DNA of 64,000 bases from Wolfiporia cocos (taxonomy: Eukaryota; Basidiomycota; Agaricomycetes; Polyporales; Phaeolaceae): positions 1,364,001-1,428,000 of the forward strand of contig JACCLO010000011.1 of NCBI GenBank assembly GCA_029448655.1, read 5' to 3'. Both the position numbers and the translations under genes were made by a program. The notes under the pieces were generated by a model. It was not told where the DNA came from. It saw only the letters and a list, made by a program, of their open reading frames with translations, and made no database searches. The stretch's first letter is position 1. Each line of letters begins with the position of its first letter. Of this stretch, positions 23,171 through 34,200 are shown piece by piece.

Positions 23171-23742
23171 TGACACAGACTGAGTTAAGTCTGTGGGACT
23201 GGTGCAACTGGGGAGTCCCTCATCTCCTGGTGAGCTACATTGCATGGTGGCAGAGGGTAGATGCCTTGATGCAACAGGGTGCCTTAAGTTCCCTAACATC
23301 GAGAAGCTGTCATACCACCAGTTGAGTGACACACAGCTCAGGAGGGAAGTAGGGTCAGTCGCATGCAGCATCCAGATCAGAGGTCAAGAGAGAGGGCCTA
23401 AGCCCATACCATTGAGAATCTCAAGAATGGGGAGTAAGCCCCATCCACCATAGGTTATATACATGAGTGTGAAGAGTACCGAGCTGACCCTAAAGTAACG
23501 GCCTGTGCGCAGAACAGTGCAAGGCAGTGCTAAGGTAACTAAGGTAACACTAATGTACATACTGTGACCGTGATGTGAGTATCCGTGATGTGCGCTACCC
23601 TGGAGCACTTATCTACTGGGTCAGGTGTCTTGTAATGGTATCTAGGGGTGAGACGTGGAGAGTGGTGAGGGGCGCAGGCGAAATACGTGCTGCAGGACCA
23701 AGTGAGGGCTGTACATACTCCCCTACAGGACGTTCTGTGACA
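23171..23742 (-). repeat. Solo LTR, 572 bp, TSD CCTTC
   Basis: Plus-strand ends are TGACACAGAC and ACGTTCTGTGACA, flanked by CCTTC at 23166-23170 and 23743-23747. It interrupts an exon of gene X. Dyad ATGGGG/CCCCAT at 23427-23444. Confidence 0.9.
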
Positions 23743-24468
23743 CCTTCCAGTGTCCCTCGCATAGGCCAATCTCCAGGTATGCATCTTTAAGCTTTTTCCG
23801 CAGCTCATCACGCCCTTCCTGGCAAACTCTGGTCCAGCATGGTGACACAAGAGTGTGTGCTAGGAGATCCCAAAATACTTCCCTGTATAGCTTCTTGACT
23901 CTGCCGACTTGCGATTCACGGAAAGCCATGCTGTCATTGTTTTCCAAACATGACTCCCACTTCTTTTTACCACCTGATTCCTCTGGCCCATTCGACATTG
24001 GGTTAGTGTCATTATCACATCTGGCAGTCCGCCAATCCGCCTCATTCCAGAATTTTATATGGACATACTGCTCCTTCTTAGAAAGAGGCTGTACATTGGA
24101 TATACTGACGTCGCTTCCAGAGTTCCTGGAATCACATGAATTGTATTTTAATGTCGAGATGTTAAGTGATGAAGGAGGTACATATTCGATTGGGCACTAA
24201 CAAGTGACTGTACACCTGCAGCAATCTGAGACAAGATTGTGCTGAAATGCAAACATAGTCTGTAGCACCAGAACTAAAAAAAGAGGCACATATACTCACT
24301 CGATCTGTATGCAAAGGCGTTCATTTTCTGCCAGGAGCTTGTCATGTGCCTCAGCAAGCGTCTGGTATATATGATTGTCCGAGAAAATCAGTGTCTGCTG
24401 ATCTGCATCAGAGTTGTGCTAGGAGAATGAAATCGGTAAGTTACTTGTGCCACAGTTCTAGCTCATAC

Positions 24469-25717
24469 TGTCACGGATAAATAAAGTCGTGCAGCCTTCT
24501 TGACACAGACTTGCCTCTGTGTCCAACCCAACCGCTGTGTCTTGTCTCTAAGGGACCTAACGTCGTCTATAGGGGCGCCACAACACTAAGGGGGGCGGCA
24601 ACCAGACTAGCAGGTATAAGACAGAGGAGACGTCGCGCGGGCAGACAAGGAAGAGAGCATGAAAGAGGGCACACGCGCCCAACTGACATTAATAGGTCTG
24701 AGGTTGTAAGACCTCAGACGCTACTCTATATACTACATGACGGGACCGCTACGCTATGACTGAGGGGCATACCCTAAAGTGGGCTGGTCTGTGCGCAAGA
24801 TAGGTACAGTATCATGTGAGGGGCTGACTAAGTAAGGGGGCGGTGCCAGGGCGCCACTACTATCTATCAGTGTAATCTAATCTATCTACCGGTCACGTGC
24901 CGTCAGGCAGGGGAGGGCGTTGTGACGAAGGGGTTAACGAACGAGCAAGGGGAGGCGTAGTGACATGGGATCGAGCCTAGGGGCCCCCACATATGTCGGA
25001 GGGTAAAACCGTGACACTTCTCCCCTGGTCTATTGACCTCCATACTTGCGCCTTAAGCATATTACCATAGGCGCTACTGCCTCCCAAAAGTTAGCGAGTC
25101 ATGTGACCTCAATTCAGTAGGTCACGTGATCCACTAACTTCTCAGATTAGATAGCGGCACCAGGTACCATCACAGGCGCCTTGTCAGGTGACCCTATCTC
25201 CCCAATCTAAGCCTAGACGATACTAGGCACCATAACTACATCATTAGTGACATCATTAGCCTAGCCCAAGCCTGGCAGTGTCATTACTGACATCATAGTG
25301 ACCTCATATGTCTATTCTTACATAGATGAGGCTATTACTAATCCAAGTGAGCTATCTTTAGGGTAGCACACCATTATGACACCATATGTCATCATTAGGC
25401 TTACTCAGCCTACTATGCACAGACCACCTTAGTTTAGGGCGGTCTTGCCTCTCAATAGTGTACATGCTATCTCATGTATATAAATACAAAGGCGTCTAGG
25501 GCTTATTCCCTAGACTCAACAATCTAAGCATTCTATGCGTAAAGCCATGAGTGTTAGGGGCGATTCCCTTTTCCTATCCTCCGCCTCTGCTGTATGAGAC
25601 TATGCGCTACAAGACCTTTCCAGTTGGATTGGTCCCTCTTAGACGACTAGGATTTGTATTTTAGGTCGTCACTAGGACTTTGCGCCCTTCGGCATGGGAC
25701 GTCACCGGATTGTGACA
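24469..25717 (+). repeat. Solo LTR (728 bp of its own), TSD CATAC
   Basis: Starts TGTCACGGAT, ends CACCGGATTGTGACA, flanked by CATAC at 24464-24468 and 25718-25722; the target was the GTATG splice donor of a gene X intron. TATATAAATAC near 25480, dyad GTCTAGGG/CCCTAGAC at 25494-25515, predicted start AGACTCAACAA. It contains 24501-25016. Confidence 0.88.
24501..25016 (-). repeat. Nested solo LTR, 516 bp, TSD CTTCT
   Basis: Plus-strand ends are TGACACAGAC and AAAACCGTGACA, flanked by CTTCT at 24496-24500 and 25017-25021. Dyad GTCTGAGG/CCTCAGAC at 24696-24719. Confidence 0.9.
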
Positions 25718-26018
25718 CATACCATAGTGATCAATTCTCTGTCACAAGCCGATTTCTTTCACCTAGCCAACGACTAGTGACTAGAGCCTAAACCCTGATC
25801 TTATCTAAGCGCGCACCTATACAGTCACGTGCCAAGACCCCGATCATCTTACCACGTGTTGCCAGACCCCCGGACACTCTGTGCTGTATACCTTACACCC
25901 ATTATAGGGTTACCTACATTACAACGGACTATCAGCTTACATAATAACTATACAGCAGCCAAACATGTACAAACAGTAGAATAGCATATATACTGGCCGA
26001 TGAGCAGGGTAGCACCCC

Positions 26019-26029
26019 AGACTCGTCTT
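26019..26029 (+). promoter_or_regulatory. Predicted transcription start / self-primer of element G
   Basis: AGACTCGTCTT lies 32 nt after the TATATAC box and pairs over 11 nt with the PBS at 26687-26697, with one G-U pair. Confidence 0.6.
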
Positions 26030-26032
26030 GGC

Positions 26033-26590
26033 TGTCACAGATTTACGTCTGTGGCATGCCCAGCTTACTTTTTCAGGTTTCCTGGCCTTTTCACGGGCCC
26101 TGGATCCCTCGTATGCACCTCCCTGTCTCCCTCTTACGTTAGATGCCAGACCCAGTAGATCTGATAAGATAATGTACTTGTGTGCTCATGGGTGCGCGCG
26201 CCTCTTACTTACATCACGGTCACTATGTTACATGCTACGTTACAGTAGTTACCTGATCACATGGACCCTTAGATACGGCGCACAGGCCACGTCTTTAGGG
26301 CAAGCCATTACAGGCTCTACAGCATGTATTTAAGACGTAGGAAGATGAGGCTTATTTTCATCTTTAAGATTCTCGGCAATCTGGGCTTAGGCCCCTTTCC
26401 TACTGGATTACTGTGTGCCGCCTTGCTCGTCAACCTCGACGGTCTCATCTCCCTCTAAGCTAGCTAGTCTGATAGCAACACGATACGGCCTCATTTGCCG
26501 CCCTACGTCCGCTCGCCTCTGGAGACTAGGAGTTAGAGAGTTAGGGGTTCCCTGGCAGGGCCGGTCGCACAGTCCGGTAAGACTGTGTCA
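26033..26590 (+). repeat. Solo LTR, 558 bp, TSD TTGGC
   Basis: Starts TGTCACAGATTTACG, ends AAGACTGTGTCA, flanked by TTGGC at 26028-26032 and 26591-26595. It is the same family as 28064-28608. Confidence 0.92.
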
Positions 26591-26686
26591 TTGGCCTTAT
26601 ATGCCTTGAGTAGCCTCAGATCAGGAATATGCTTTTACACGAGTCATATTCCCCTGAGTAGTTGCTTGAAGTGTTGCTTGTGTCAT

Positions 26687-26697
26687 AAGATGAGTCT
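26687..26697 (+). promoter_or_regulatory. Primer-binding site of element G (self-priming type)
   Basis: AAGATGAGTCT begins two bases after the LTR end and does not start with TGG as tRNA-primed sites usually do. It is the reverse complement of the predicted mRNA 5' end, allowing one G-U pair. Confidence 0.6.
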
Positions 26698-27461
26698 CCT
26701 CCCCGTTCAGTGGTCTTACCGTGAACAACCCCGGTGCACTACGGGCAAAGTGCACCTTTCTTTCACTCTTGTTGAACTTCAGTTCTCTGAGCATGTGATC
26801 AGTTTTATACCCGCCACATCCCAGGGTTAAGGGATTAGAGTTCTGGGGGATTCATTGTGAACAGCGTGTAGGGGACCACTCCTACCATTGCTTCTAAGCT
26901 ACTGGACCAACACCATGCAATGCGGTTGTAAAGGTCTTGGGTCTCAACCCCACCACAGTAACTGTGCACCCGATGTGTTATAATCAAAGGTGTTAAGGGG
27001 CCCTGTGGCAGTGTACAGAGGCACTGGTCGTCTATTCACGGGCCTTACTGCCCCAATGATACGTGCATTACCGTGCCCCCATTACTATACAACCCAGTGC
27101 CTTCCTGGCAGCTGAGTAGGCAAGAACAAGCCTACGTACTGTACCAGCACTTGCCACCTACGGTAGACCTTTTACACGCCCCATCACATAGGCAGATAGT
27201 TCCTGTGCCCCCGGTATCCCGAATTAGCTTCAGGGCTAGACAAGGTTTCGGAGGTTGTGTTTACTTGCTGGCTTTGGGCAGAAAACCCCTTAGCGTTTCT
27301 TGGCGCACCTCTGAAAAGAGGTGGACTCAGTTTGTAGTGGACAGAGAATTTATAGCTACCATCCCGATAGCCTCTAGAGGTCCCACAGTGGGCAGGTAGC
27401 GTTCTCAGTCGTGACTACACTCTTCAAACACTATATTTTTCCATTACATACATGTGCAGCC
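26698..27461 (+). other. Untranslated leader of element G
   Basis: About 760 nt between PBS and gag. It includes a 108-codon frame (27073-27399) that I do not regard as a gene. No similarity to the B/D leader was noticed. Confidence 0.5.
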
Positions 27462-28790
27462 ATGGCACACAATCTCGATTACATCTGTAACCCTCACCCC
27501 CTGCCGGCTGAAGAACAGGTTCAAACCCCAGCCCTATCCATGCACACTGCAGATCCACTCAATGATGCTTTCTTTGACGACTTCAGGATGCTCTTGGTAT
27601 GGGACAGCATCCACGCCCCCATCACCAACGAAGTCAGAGAAGGAACCATAGCTGGATCCTCGGTATTACCCTCCGTCCGTACTTTCGCCCTGGACCCGGT
27701 CCCCGAACTTGCCGAAATACAGGGAACCTTCCACCTCGCCCAGAACCAGAGCAACATGGTTCGAGGAGGAAGCCAGTTGGGTCACATTGACTCACCACTG
27801 GCCCTACAATGGGCATTCCCACCAAACCCCACTACGGCAGACTTCGGTGCCTGGTGTCAGCAGGTCATGCAGGCAATGGTCACAGTGGGAACTTGGTCTC
27901 AGGCAATGGCAGGATGGTTCCTACGGGAAGCGCAACAGTTGCAGGCAGATGCTCTCCAAGCTGGAGACGCAGCGTCACGTCACAGCCAGCAACCACCCCC
28001 TGTCAGGACTAATGTCTCGATTGCTGAAAGTCGTTTCTGCCTGGTAGAAAATTGGGTATGATCTGTCACAGTATTGCGCTGTGGCGTTGCCCTGCTATTT
28101 TTAGGTATCTTACAGGTAGTTCTGGCATTCACGCGGCCCCTGGATCCTACGGTAGCACCTCCACTCCCATGTTCCTTCCGTTTAGTGCCTGACCTAGTAG
28201 ATAATGATAAGATAAGATGTTCATGCGCGCTAGGGTGCGTGCGCCTCTACTTACATCACGGTCACAGTATGTACATGTCTCATCACGGTAGTTACCTAGT
28301 CATGGACCTTTAGGTTTATGCACACAGACCGCGCCTTTAGGGTAGGCCGTCCTGGCAGCTTCCACATGTATATATACTACTACGAGATGAGGACAAGCCT
28401 CATCTCTAAGATTCATGGCATTTGGGCTTAGGTCCCTCTCTTATTCTCTGTGTGCACCGGCTCGCCCTCTCGCCTCTCTCCTTTTGACTTGCTAGTCTGG
28501 GACCTCATGGCGACCTTGTAGCAGCGCCCTAGGTCAACTCGACTACGCCTTGTCTTGGGTTATGGGGTCCCCAGCAAGGCCGGTCGCACAGACAGTACGT
28601 CTGTGTCATGATCGGTGCACATGCACTCTCCCCAGCAAATTCTGCACGGCTCTCAACCCCTCCTGGCTCCTCCGACTCATGGTAACTCCCAGCAGACGAA
28701 CCCTTTCCTGCCTGGCTACATGCCCCCGGTCATCACTCCTCCAGCATCATTCACGGCAATGGCTCAGCAGGTCCTGGCACCTCCACCACC
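27462..28790 (+). pseudogene. gag: Element G gag, 5' part, split by a solo LTR and by element D
   Basis: Starts MAHNLDYICNPHPL at the first good ATG (27462) and runs to a TGA at 28059 next to the LTR insertion. After the LTR (28064-28608) the same frame continues (SPQQILHGSQPLLAP) to element D at 28791. The middle has the hydrophobic/Trp-rich character of Gag (FGAWCQQVMQAM, GTWSQAMAGWF). The remainder resumes at 44896. Disrupted and non-functional. Confidence 0.7.
28064..28608 (+). repeat. Solo LTR, 545 bp, TSD TGATC, in element G gag
   Basis: Starts TGTCACAGTATTGCG, ends ACGTCTGTGTCA, flanked by TGATC at 28059-28063 and 28609-28613. Dyad AGATGAGG/CCTCATCT at 28385-28405, with TATATATAC and CTTTAGGG upstream. 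Confidence 0.92.
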
Positions 28791-29882
28791 TGACACAGTA
28801 CGCCTGTGGGACTCACCAAGTGCCTATATTGTTGAGATAAGGCGACTTAGAGAGGAAGCAATACCAGCGCAGCAGGATGTGAGAGGTTATTCTACGGCGC
28901 AAGCCGAGAGAATAATAGAACTAAAGTTATAGGGCGTCAAGCCCCTAGTTATATACATGTTTATCGGGAGGGCACGTGCTACTAGCTAGCGGTTGCCTTA
29001 CCGGGTTATGTGGCTTTGCCAAGTGGCGAAGCTTATCTTATCTACTGTTTATGGACTCTACATAGATGGCCGTGGCAAGGCCCTAATGGCCGAACCAATC
29101 GTATGAGAGGGATTATGTCTTTATGGTTGTGATAACGCGGGCGCAGCCCGGGTATATGTGAAGCCGGTTGCCGGATACCGTGAGGTATAATGGCGATTGG
29201 CCGGTCTTCGTATGATGACCAAGGCGGGACGCCGAGGTCGTTATGCCATTGGACGGGAAGTACCGTGGCATGTGTTACAGCCCGGTCCGGATGGTTACCG
29301 GGGCGTGTATTGGTCTTAGCCGTGAGGCGAGGACCGGTGTTTGGGCAACGCCGTGATGGCAGAAGCCCGGGACTTGGAGAACGCCGAGTCCGTGGGAGGC
29401 CGAGGAGGCCGTGACCTATAGCGATATAGCCTTGGTGCTATTATGGTGCTGTATGGTCGTGTTGCCATTATTATGCGAAGGCGTGGCGCGCCTGAGGTGC
29501 CATTGTGATCAAGGATCTTATGGCGGTGGGAGACCGGGAAGGCCGACCCAATAGTACAAGGCCGCGAGGCACTGTTTGTACATGTGGACATTATTATGCG
29601 AGCGTGCCGCGCTCGGCCTATCATTATGATCTAGGATCTATGACGTGGCTGGTCTTGCTCTGACGGGCGAGACCTGTATGACGTAGCTGTAGTGTTGCTA
29701 TTGGATGTGGTCGTACCGTAGCGTTACGTAAGCTGGTCATGTGGTTGACGAGCCCAGTTAAGAGCTTGTCGTGGTGGCAATGGGAGTTAACCCGTAGATA
29801 ACTTGTAGGTAGACGTATAAATCCCAGGTAAATTGCTATAATCATAGGAAAAATGCTGTAAGCCTCAGATAAATCTGTGACA
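28791..29882 (-). repeat. 3' LTR of element D (1092 bp)
   Basis: On the plus strand it runs from TGACACAGTACGCC to AATCTGTGACA. It contains several short hairpins with GNRA-like loops, for example CTATA-GCGA-TATAG and ATACC-GTGA-GGTAT. Confidence 0.93.
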
Positions 29883-29925
29883 TTACCCCCGCTTTAGGTT
29901 TCATCGTCCCTGATGAAACTATTCC
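29883..29925 (-). promoter_or_regulatory. Polypurine tract and conserved flank of element D
   Basis: Minus-strand CCTAAAGCGGGGGTAA abuts the 3' LTR. The adjacent TTTCATCGTCCCTGATG resembles TTTCATTGTCCCTAATG at the same place in element B, so the 3' replication signals are shared. Confidence 0.7.
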
Positions 29926-29950
29926 TCATTATGTACGTCCCAAGAGCGGT

Positions 29951-29985
29951 ATAACGCGTGATGACGAAGTGTCAAATGCCGTTAT
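29951..29985. ncRNA. Two-stem structured motif, copy 1
   Basis: Outer stem ATAACG/CGTTAT, internal loop CGTGA/AATGC, inner stem TGAC/GTCA, loop GAAGT. The sense strand of D is minus; the motif is written here as the plus strand. Copies 2-4 keep the internal loop while the stems change together. Confidence 0.5.
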
Positions 29986-30086
29986 GGTGCTGCTTCAATT
30001 TTGTTAATTGAACAGGGATAAATGGGAGTTTCAGGACTTGGGATGGAGCCTGAGCGTGGAAGGCGATTTTTGTTCCTTATTGATTT

Positions 30087-30121
30087 GTAACGCGTGATAG
30101 CGAAGTGCTAAATGCCGTTAC
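30087..30121. ncRNA. Two-stem structured motif, copy 2
   Basis: Outer stem GTAACG/CGTTAC, internal loop CGTGA/AATGC, inner stem TAGC/GCTA, loop GAAGT. Both stems covary with copy 1. Confidence 0.5.
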
Positions 30122-30131
30122 TAGCGATTAT

Positions 30132-30165
30132 CAACGCGTGATGACCGAAAGGTCAAATGCCGTTG
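30132..30165. ncRNA. Two-stem structured motif, copy 3
   Basis: Outer stem CAACG/CGTTG, internal loop CGTGA/AATGC, inner stem TGACC/GGTCA, loop GAAA. Confidence 0.5.
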
Positions 30166-30556
30166 TTAGGGAGATGTAGTCGTGTTACTAGAGTGTATTG
30201 TCATTATGCACGCGGATCCTAGAAGGAGGGGCTCTCCTGTTATCGCTGAAGGTGTTCTAGTGCCTTTTCGCGACCTTTGTCGGATTGTTGCTTTTGCTTA
30301 TGACGTTACTCGTAGTAGAAGGCGATATGGAAAGGGTCATCATATAGTGCCTTTGAGTCTACTTGTAATCTGTATCTCCAATAGCTTGCCAAGCGTATTA
30401 GAGGGTGCATTGTGTCGTTGTACGTGTTTCGGATAGCATTGTGCGATATTCCTTAGAGTGAGGGCTTCACTGTTAGCTCTGGAGATTTTCTAGTGTCTCT
30501 TCGAGCCCTTGGTCGGATATGTTGCTTATGCGTAGTACCCATTGAGTGTAGCATAG

Positions 30557-31255
30557 TGACACAGACTAGACTGTGGGACTCACACTATAACCTTATAGGC
30601 GACTTGAAGATGTTGCAGAAGGTTGGTGAGGAGGCTAGTGGGCGCAAGCAGAGATGGTATGTAACTGTGCGAATGCAGAGAACAAATCTAAGGCTTATCC
30701 GCAGTGATAGCCCTACTTATATACATGCTTTGTTTGGTTACCGGTAAGGGAACCAAACATGAAGGTGGTCTGTGCGCAGACATAACTAATATGGTTAAGT
30801 CGTAAACTACAATAGACCATGTGCGCCGGTAATGGCCGCACCAGTAAGATCGTTTGTTTGGACCGTAGGTCCATGTTGTGGAAGTGGCTGTAGCTACGTT
30901 AGTAAGCCATGCATGTGATTCTTATATACCGGTATCGGAATATGAGTAATCGTGAGGGCATTGGCATGTGATAACGAGCGGGCCGCTTATCCAATTGTAC
31001 TGACATAGCCCGGTACCGGGATATGAGTAAGGCGCGTGGCACCGGAGGTTAGTCCGCTGAGTCATTGACGCGTACAAACGTGTTATGTACGTGTTGTTAT
31101 GACAGGTGGACGTATACCGCGTTGTGTACGTGTTGTTTGTTTGCGTGTACGTGTAGACGAGCGCTTGGCAGCGTAAATGTCTACAAGGTCGTAGAAATAC
31201 CAGATAAATAGGTAAAAATACGGGAAAAATAGTGGCATGTCCCAAATCTGTGACA
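30557..31255 (-). repeat. 3' LTR of element B (699 bp)
   Basis: Plus-strand ends are TGACACAGACTAGACT and CCAAATCTGTGACA. It appears identical to the 5' LTR at 39863. Confidence 0.96.
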
Positions 31256-31258
31256 TTA

Positions 31259-31268
31259 CCCCCTCTTC
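31259..31268 (-). promoter_or_regulatory. Polypurine tract of element B
   Basis: Minus-strand GAAGAGGGGG lies three bases from the 3' LTR, as in A and C. Confidence 0.85.
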
Positions 31269-31294
31269 AGGTTTCATTGTCCCTAATGGAACGA

Positions 31295-34200
31295 TTACTT
31301 TCCTGTGGAGCCGAATCCACCAGTACCGCGCTCGGATTTAATCTTTTCAAAGTAAGATTTTCCGTGTAGCGTAATATGCGGGTCCTTTGCAACTTCGCAG
31401 ATTAGCTGGGCAATCTTATCGCCGGCCCGAATATCGATAGATATGTCGGAGTGATTCCGGAGAATGATGATTACTTCGCCTTGATAATCGTGGTCGATAA
31501 CGCCACCCATTACGTCTATGCCTTTGCGTGCGAGACTAGAGCGGGGGGCGATACGTCCGTAAGTGCCGAAAGGTACCTGGATTTTCAGTTTGGTGTTGTA
31601 TTCTGTCTGCCCGTGAGCTGGCAGAACGTCGCCTGTTGCAGTGTACAGGTCAAACCCAACCGAGTCCTTGGTTCCTTTTTCCGGCATTCGGCCGCCTTCA
31701 CCGACTACGATTTTCAAATCCGCGTTTTGGTTAATGTCCGCTGACATCCATCCCCCGTCGGGGTGTCTAACCATGCGTTGCTTAGGATCCTTCGCAAATT
31801 CTTCGCGATACTGCGGCCAGTCGTCTGGCCACGTGCATTCGTCGGCTTCCCAGTCGTCGCTGTCAGGGTCGAAGACATGAACTGCTTCTTTCCTTCTAGC
31901 TGATCGCCTGAGGGGGACATCCTGCATTGGAATAGGGTGTGAAGCCTTGTATTCCTGCAAAATGTCGTATGCCGAGTCGAGATCCGCTTCGCGTACCCAG
32001 GAGTCGTCATTGATACCGAATCCCTTCCAACGGATTCTGTATTCAACTCTTCCTGCGCGGAGACGATGATCTAAGATCTTCTCGACTTCCCATAACTCCT
32101 CGCCGTCGACCATTTCTGGTTGAGGCTCTGGTTTTTTCTGATGCACCGGGTCCTTGTACATGACCAACTTGGAAGCGTGGAATACTGGGTGGTAAGCCCT
32201 GTATTGCTCGTCCATGTGTACCCTAAAGGTGACCGGAGATAATTGTTCAATTATCCTAAATGGTCCCAAATAGCGTGGACTAAGACTTCTTTCGGAGTCT
32301 TGCCAGCTTCGGGCGTCAACGAGAACTTTGTCGCCGACTTTAAACGGTACCGAGCGCTTATGTTGATCGTAGTACCAAGACCAGCGTTCAGCAGCCAGTT
32401 TCATTGCTGCCTTAGCTTGTTCTTGTGCTGACCATCGTTCGTAAGCAATGACATTTAGGTCCGTGTATGGTGTTGGACGTAAATTCGTAGGTCCTGCATT
32501 AGGGTGCCTTCCTAGTTCGACAAAGAATGGGCTATTCTTTGTTGTCTCACTAGCCGCGTTGTTGTACGCGAATTCAGCCGTTGGGAGAAACCATGACCAG
32601 TTATCCTTCTGAATAACATCGATGTAACATCTAAGATATTGTTCCAGGATCTGGTTAACTCTCTCCGTCTGGCCATCCGCTTGCGGGTGATAGGCGGTTG
32701 TCATTGACCGTTGGATTCCCAATTGCTCACACCATCCCTTGAATAAGGCGGCTGCGAATTGCGGGCCTCTATCCGAAATGATTTGTTTCGGAAGTCCGTG
32801 GTTCGGATAAATCCGAAGGTACAGGAGGTTCGCTAATTCTTTTGCCGTTATTTTGTCGGACGTGGGAATGAAATGTGCTCGTTTGGTAAGCCGGTCCACT
32901 ATTACCATAATAGCATTGAATTGTTTCAATTCGCCGCTGGGTGGTAGGTGGACGATAAGGTCAATTGTGACGGTGTCCCAAGGTGCTTCCGGAACTGGGA
33001 GCGGTTGCAGGGGTCCGTACGGGGTCTGGTTGTGGTTCTTCATGCGTTGACATGTGTCACAACCTTCCACGTATTGCTTTACCATCGTGGTCATTCCAGG
33101 CCACCAGTAATTACGTGATAGAAGTTCATAGGTCTTCCATCGTCCGAAGTGTCCGGCAGTCACATGGTCATGATGTAACTCCAGGATCTTCGTGCGCAAT
33201 TCCTTAGGCTCTTTTGGAACGTACACTTTTCCTCGTCTGAGGAGTAATCCGGCCTCCATGTTCCATTCCTGGAGATCTTTACCGAATTCCTTGGGACCAC
33301 TTTTCAGTAGTTCCTGGTAATCTTTGGTAATTTGATCGTCCATGAGGGCTTGTCGGATTTGTCGTAGAAGGTCCTCGTCGCCTGATTGTATCTCCTGCTG
33401 TGACGCTTCTAGCGCCCTAACCGTAAAGTATTCCGGTTTCAGCAAAATTTGATCGCGATTGTCGAGTTCCACCCCCTCTTCATGGTCTGGCCTCCGTGAC
33501 AGAGGGTCAGCCGTGAGCATTGTTTTACCGGGTTTGTGGCACATGGTGAAGTTGAACCTTGTCAGGTAAAGACTCCAACGTGCCTGTCTCCGGGTTAGCC
33601 GTTGTGCCGATTTGAAATATGTCAGATTGAGATGATCCGACCATACTTCAAATTTGTGTGGGTGTCCTTCGAGGTAATGTCTCCATTCCTCTAGTGCACG
33701 GATGATTGCGAGCAACTCCTTATCGTAAATCTCATAGTTCCTTTCGGGTGCTGATAGAGATTTTGAGTAAAAGGCTACCGGGTGCCAGAGCTTATCCTCC
33801 GAAGAGTATTGCGATAGCACTGCACCAGTTGCGTAATCGGAAGAATCCGCTTCCACGCGGAACGGGGACTCCTGATCTGGGATCCGGAGTATTGGAGCCG
33901 ATGTGAAAGCTTCCTTGAGAGTTTGGAAGGCTTCCGCTTGTTCGGGTCCCCAGTTCCATTGCGTGTTTTTCTTGGACAGTTCGGTTAACGGCTTAACCAC
34001 TTTGGAGAAGTCTTTAATGAACCGCCGGTAGTAGTTGGCGAAGCCAACGAAGGCCTGGACGTCCTTCACCTTGGCAGGTGTAGGCCAGTCCATGACACCG
34101 GCTACCTTCTTAGGGTCCATTTCGACTTTTCCTTTGGAAATGATCATTCCCAGGTATTCAATGCTGCTTTGTTCGAAGAAGCACTTTTCAGGCTTCGCGA

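Larger units (their letters stand above)
20150..25739 (-). pseudogene. Gene X: unrecognised multi-exon gene, 3' part, torn apart by LTR insertions
   Basis: Fungal-style introns join one frame on the minus strand. Pieces, 5' to 3': 25723-25739 (donor GTATG), 24300-24418 (coiled-coil-like, LLAENERLCIQIE), 23062-24125 (KKEQYVHIKFWNEADW, QEGRDELRKKLKDAYLEIG), 22994 downward (SELDYEDPQPSTNPN), 21561-21644, 20736-20822 (SRSWTQRGATTRTRSLSNV), 20651-20680, 20295-20597, 20218-20244 and 20150-20164 (KKKK-stop). Introns such as 20245-20294 (50 nt), 20165-20217 (53), 20598-20650 (53) and 22995-23061 (67) have good GT...AG ends. One frame change remains near 20430. I do not recognise the protein; it is hydrophilic, with a coiled-coil start and a basic end. 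Its 5' part must lie beyond element G, past the window end. It could be a host gene or a transposon-borne gene. Confidence 0.6.
25740..26685 (+). repeat. 5' LTR of element G (383 bp without its nested solo LTR)
   Basis: Starts TGTCACAAGCC, ends GCTTGTGTCA. TATATAC at 25987, then AGACTCGTCTT at 26019-26029. It is interrupted by the solo LTR 26033-26590. A self-primer-type PBS and a gag follow. It lies inside gene X; the left target sequence is TTCTC (25735-25739) and the right copy is outside the window. Confidence 0.78.

Noticed and set aside
27073..27399. 108-codon frame in the element G leader
   Set aside because: Composition is not protein-like and it lies in the expected untranslated leader.
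29190..29414. Reading frames inside the element D LTR (repeated at 44203-44427)
   Set aside because: They recur only because the LTR is duplicated; the region is GC-rich hairpins and shows no protein features.
30132..30165. Hammerhead-like text (TGATGA ... GAAA) in the structured motif
   Set aside because: The conserved CUGAUGA and the GAAA after stem II are not both in the right places; GAAA is the hairpin loop itself.
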